A DNA stretch of 64,000 nucleotides, from NCBI GenBank assembly GCA_002633025.1, contig NMRB01000976.1, forward strand, positions 170,304-234,303. The letters are read 5' to 3'. Positions 62,648 through 64,000 of the stretch are shown in pieces; within the stretch, counting starts at the first letter, position 1, and each line of letters starts with the position of its first letter. The notes under the pieces were generated by a model, which saw only the letters and a program-made list of their open reading frames with translations, had not been told where the DNA came from and did no database searches. Origin of the DNA: Notospermus geniculatus. Its lineage: Eukaryota; Nemertea; Pilidiophora; Heteronemertea; Lineidae. The translations under genes were made by a program, and so were the position numbers.

Positions 62648-63165
62648 GAGAAGGGTTCACTAGTCCGAAGGTTCAGTAGTCCGAAGGTTCATTAGTTAGA
62701 AGGTTCACTAGTCCGAAGTTTCATTAGTTAGAAGGTTCACTAGTCCGAAGGTTCACTAGTCCGAAAATTAAGGTTCACTGGTCCGAAGGTTCACTAGTCC
62801 GAAGGTCCACAAGTCCGAAGGTTCAGTAGTCCGAAGGTGCACTAAATCGAAGGTCCACTCGTCCGAAGTTGACTAGTCCATTGGATGGGTTCGGCAGCGG
62901 ATGTGTTGTGAGCTAAAAGTGGGTTAGGGTGGGATGGGGCGACTGGATGGGTCAGAATTAAGTGGGAAAGTAGGTGGATCATTATTAATATCAGCGCCTA
63001 CTCCCTTGAGTAACTGTGGACATCACTTTGCGTAGTGTCGGAGATATTTTCTAAAACATGCTGTATATATCATGCTGTATATATATCTTTCTGATATCCC
63101 TATCGGTTAAAGCAGATGGACACCGATTGACCTATATTATTTGGAGCCGACGTCGCAGACGTTCG
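62648..63165. repeat. GTTCACTAGTCCGAAG element, copy 2
   Basis: 62648-62880 is an array of at least twelve 16-bp units, some reading GTTCATTAGTTAGAAG. It is followed by the same single-copy block as 27200-27465 (GGATGGGTTCGGCAGCGG to TTTGGAGCCGACGT). This copy lacks the CAGGGTG end. Confidence 0.75.
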
Positions 63166-64000
63166 ATCCATATAAGGCTACGCAACTACGATGGTGTCGA
63201 CGTCATTGTCTGCGATCGAGGCTGGTGATTGGTTGCGAGTGGGTTTCTCTTTGGCGCTAAAACGTTTCACGATTTCACGTTACGTGAAATAATCTCCGTC
63301 GGTGGCTCATCTCCTTTAAAGATAATGTATTACGACTTCATTGTTTACATTTAATGTTTGTAAACATGTTATTTTTGACTTTTGGGACATGTCAACCCGC
63401 CAAATTGAATACTTTCGGTATCAGAAGAATTTCTAGAGGGGCATGCCACCAACAAATGACTCATAAGACAAAGAAAGACTGGACATAAACAAACAAAATG
63501 TAAATAAACAATGATTTTCGTGGCCCGCGAAAATATGCGTGATACGTTATCTTTAACAAAGGTCCACAGCCGTCTGTATGTAATTCAGTCTCGTAGCTCT
63601 AGTCGGAGTCGGAGTCGGAGTCGGAAAGCATCTTAACCTCACTATTGAAATGGTCGAGAGACTAGCTGGGTGCAGTGTGCAAGAGTTAAAGGATGTCTAC
63701 CAGTATTAAGAAAGGGGGCGATTTTGAGGGTGGCCCGATAAAAATGTCCCACAGGTGACCTTCGAACCATTGAACCTTCGGACTAGTGAACCTTCGGACT
63801 AGTGAGATGTTCCCTTTCCGAGTTCTGCACATCTTGCATGATTGTCATCTCCTTAACATCCCATGCCCATTGCAAAAAGTGCAGTTCTGCTTTCTCAGAG
63901 AGCCAAAATGTCCTCCCCCAAACGTTAGAACTACATGTACATGTACATGTAGAATGAAAAACTGAGCAAGGCGAAACCATTCTGATTGACCTCAACAGCT
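63166..64000. other. No gene recognised; small repeats
   Basis: (GGAGTC)n occurs at 63600-63624. GGTTCA-type minisatellite units in inverted orientation (CCTTCGGACTAGTGAA) occur at 63768-63804. An (ACATGT)n stretch lies near 63932. No exon is supported. Confidence 0.4.

Overview
This is a eukaryotic window, most probably from a marine invertebrate (a deuterostome such as an echinoderm, hemichordate or amphioxus would fit). Genes are split by GT-AG introns, many AGGCCTA and ACATGTA words occur, and the gene content is animal: a THAP-zinc-finger/DDE-transposase gene, a P2X7-C-terminal-like (P2XR_C) gene, a PAN/apple exon and four-pass membrane protein exons. I cannot name the species. The window is dominated by mobile DNA. 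Most of it is small palindromic or foldback DNA elements, several with readable TA, TTAA, AAAT or CCTGG target duplications and even empty sister sites.

Layout. 0.7-3.0 kb: a 2.3-kb LTR element on the minus strand whose only ORF carries a chromodomain and no reverse transcriptase. 3.5-4.5 kb: a TA-flanked foldback element. 5.5-5.9 kb: one PAN/apple exon. 6-11 kb: hairpins, tandem repeats and a gap. 11.4-11.8 kb: an N-terminal exon of a Q/P-rich MS4A-like protein, cut off by a transposon. 14.2-18.7 kb: a nearly complete CR1/L2-type LINE (ORF1, endonuclease, reverse transcriptase) split by one 276-bp TA-flanked insertion. 18.8-29 kb: foldback elements, tRNA-derived SINEs and a TTAA element. 29.5-30.1 kb: a C-terminal exon of an MS4A-like protein. 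31-36 kb: more small elements and a roughly 145-bp tandem repeat.

36.2-48.5 kb is the gene-bearing core. A plus-strand gene starts with a THAP DNA-binding exon and an acidic linker exon. It then runs through an array of duplicated 69-nt phase-1 exons, each inside a unit of about 255 bp, and ends in a large exon with a DDE transposase-like domain. The 3' end has been tandemly duplicated. The upstream copy lost 1.8 kb, including the catalytic domain, and ends in a short alternative tail; the downstream copy keeps the catalytic residues but has one frame break. A minus-strand two-exon P2XR_C gene converges on it, and its last exon lies inside the duplicated block, so that exon is duplicated too. 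Both genes carry the same bipartite promoter motif (TGACGTCA-2 nt-TGTGCGTA) about 90 bp before the ATG, with a GTCACGTGAC palindrome just upstream.

49-64 kb: interspersed repeats (one with TGACCT arrays), a decayed LINE reverse-transcriptase tail, a Gypsy-type gag zinc-knuckle fragment, a PHD-finger ORF with a frame break in an A-run, a small Cys-rich terminal exon, another TA-flanked foldback element, and an element with a GTTCACTAGTCCGAAG minisatellite seen earlier at 27 kb. Exon boundaries are inferred from splice-site consensus and reading phase only.
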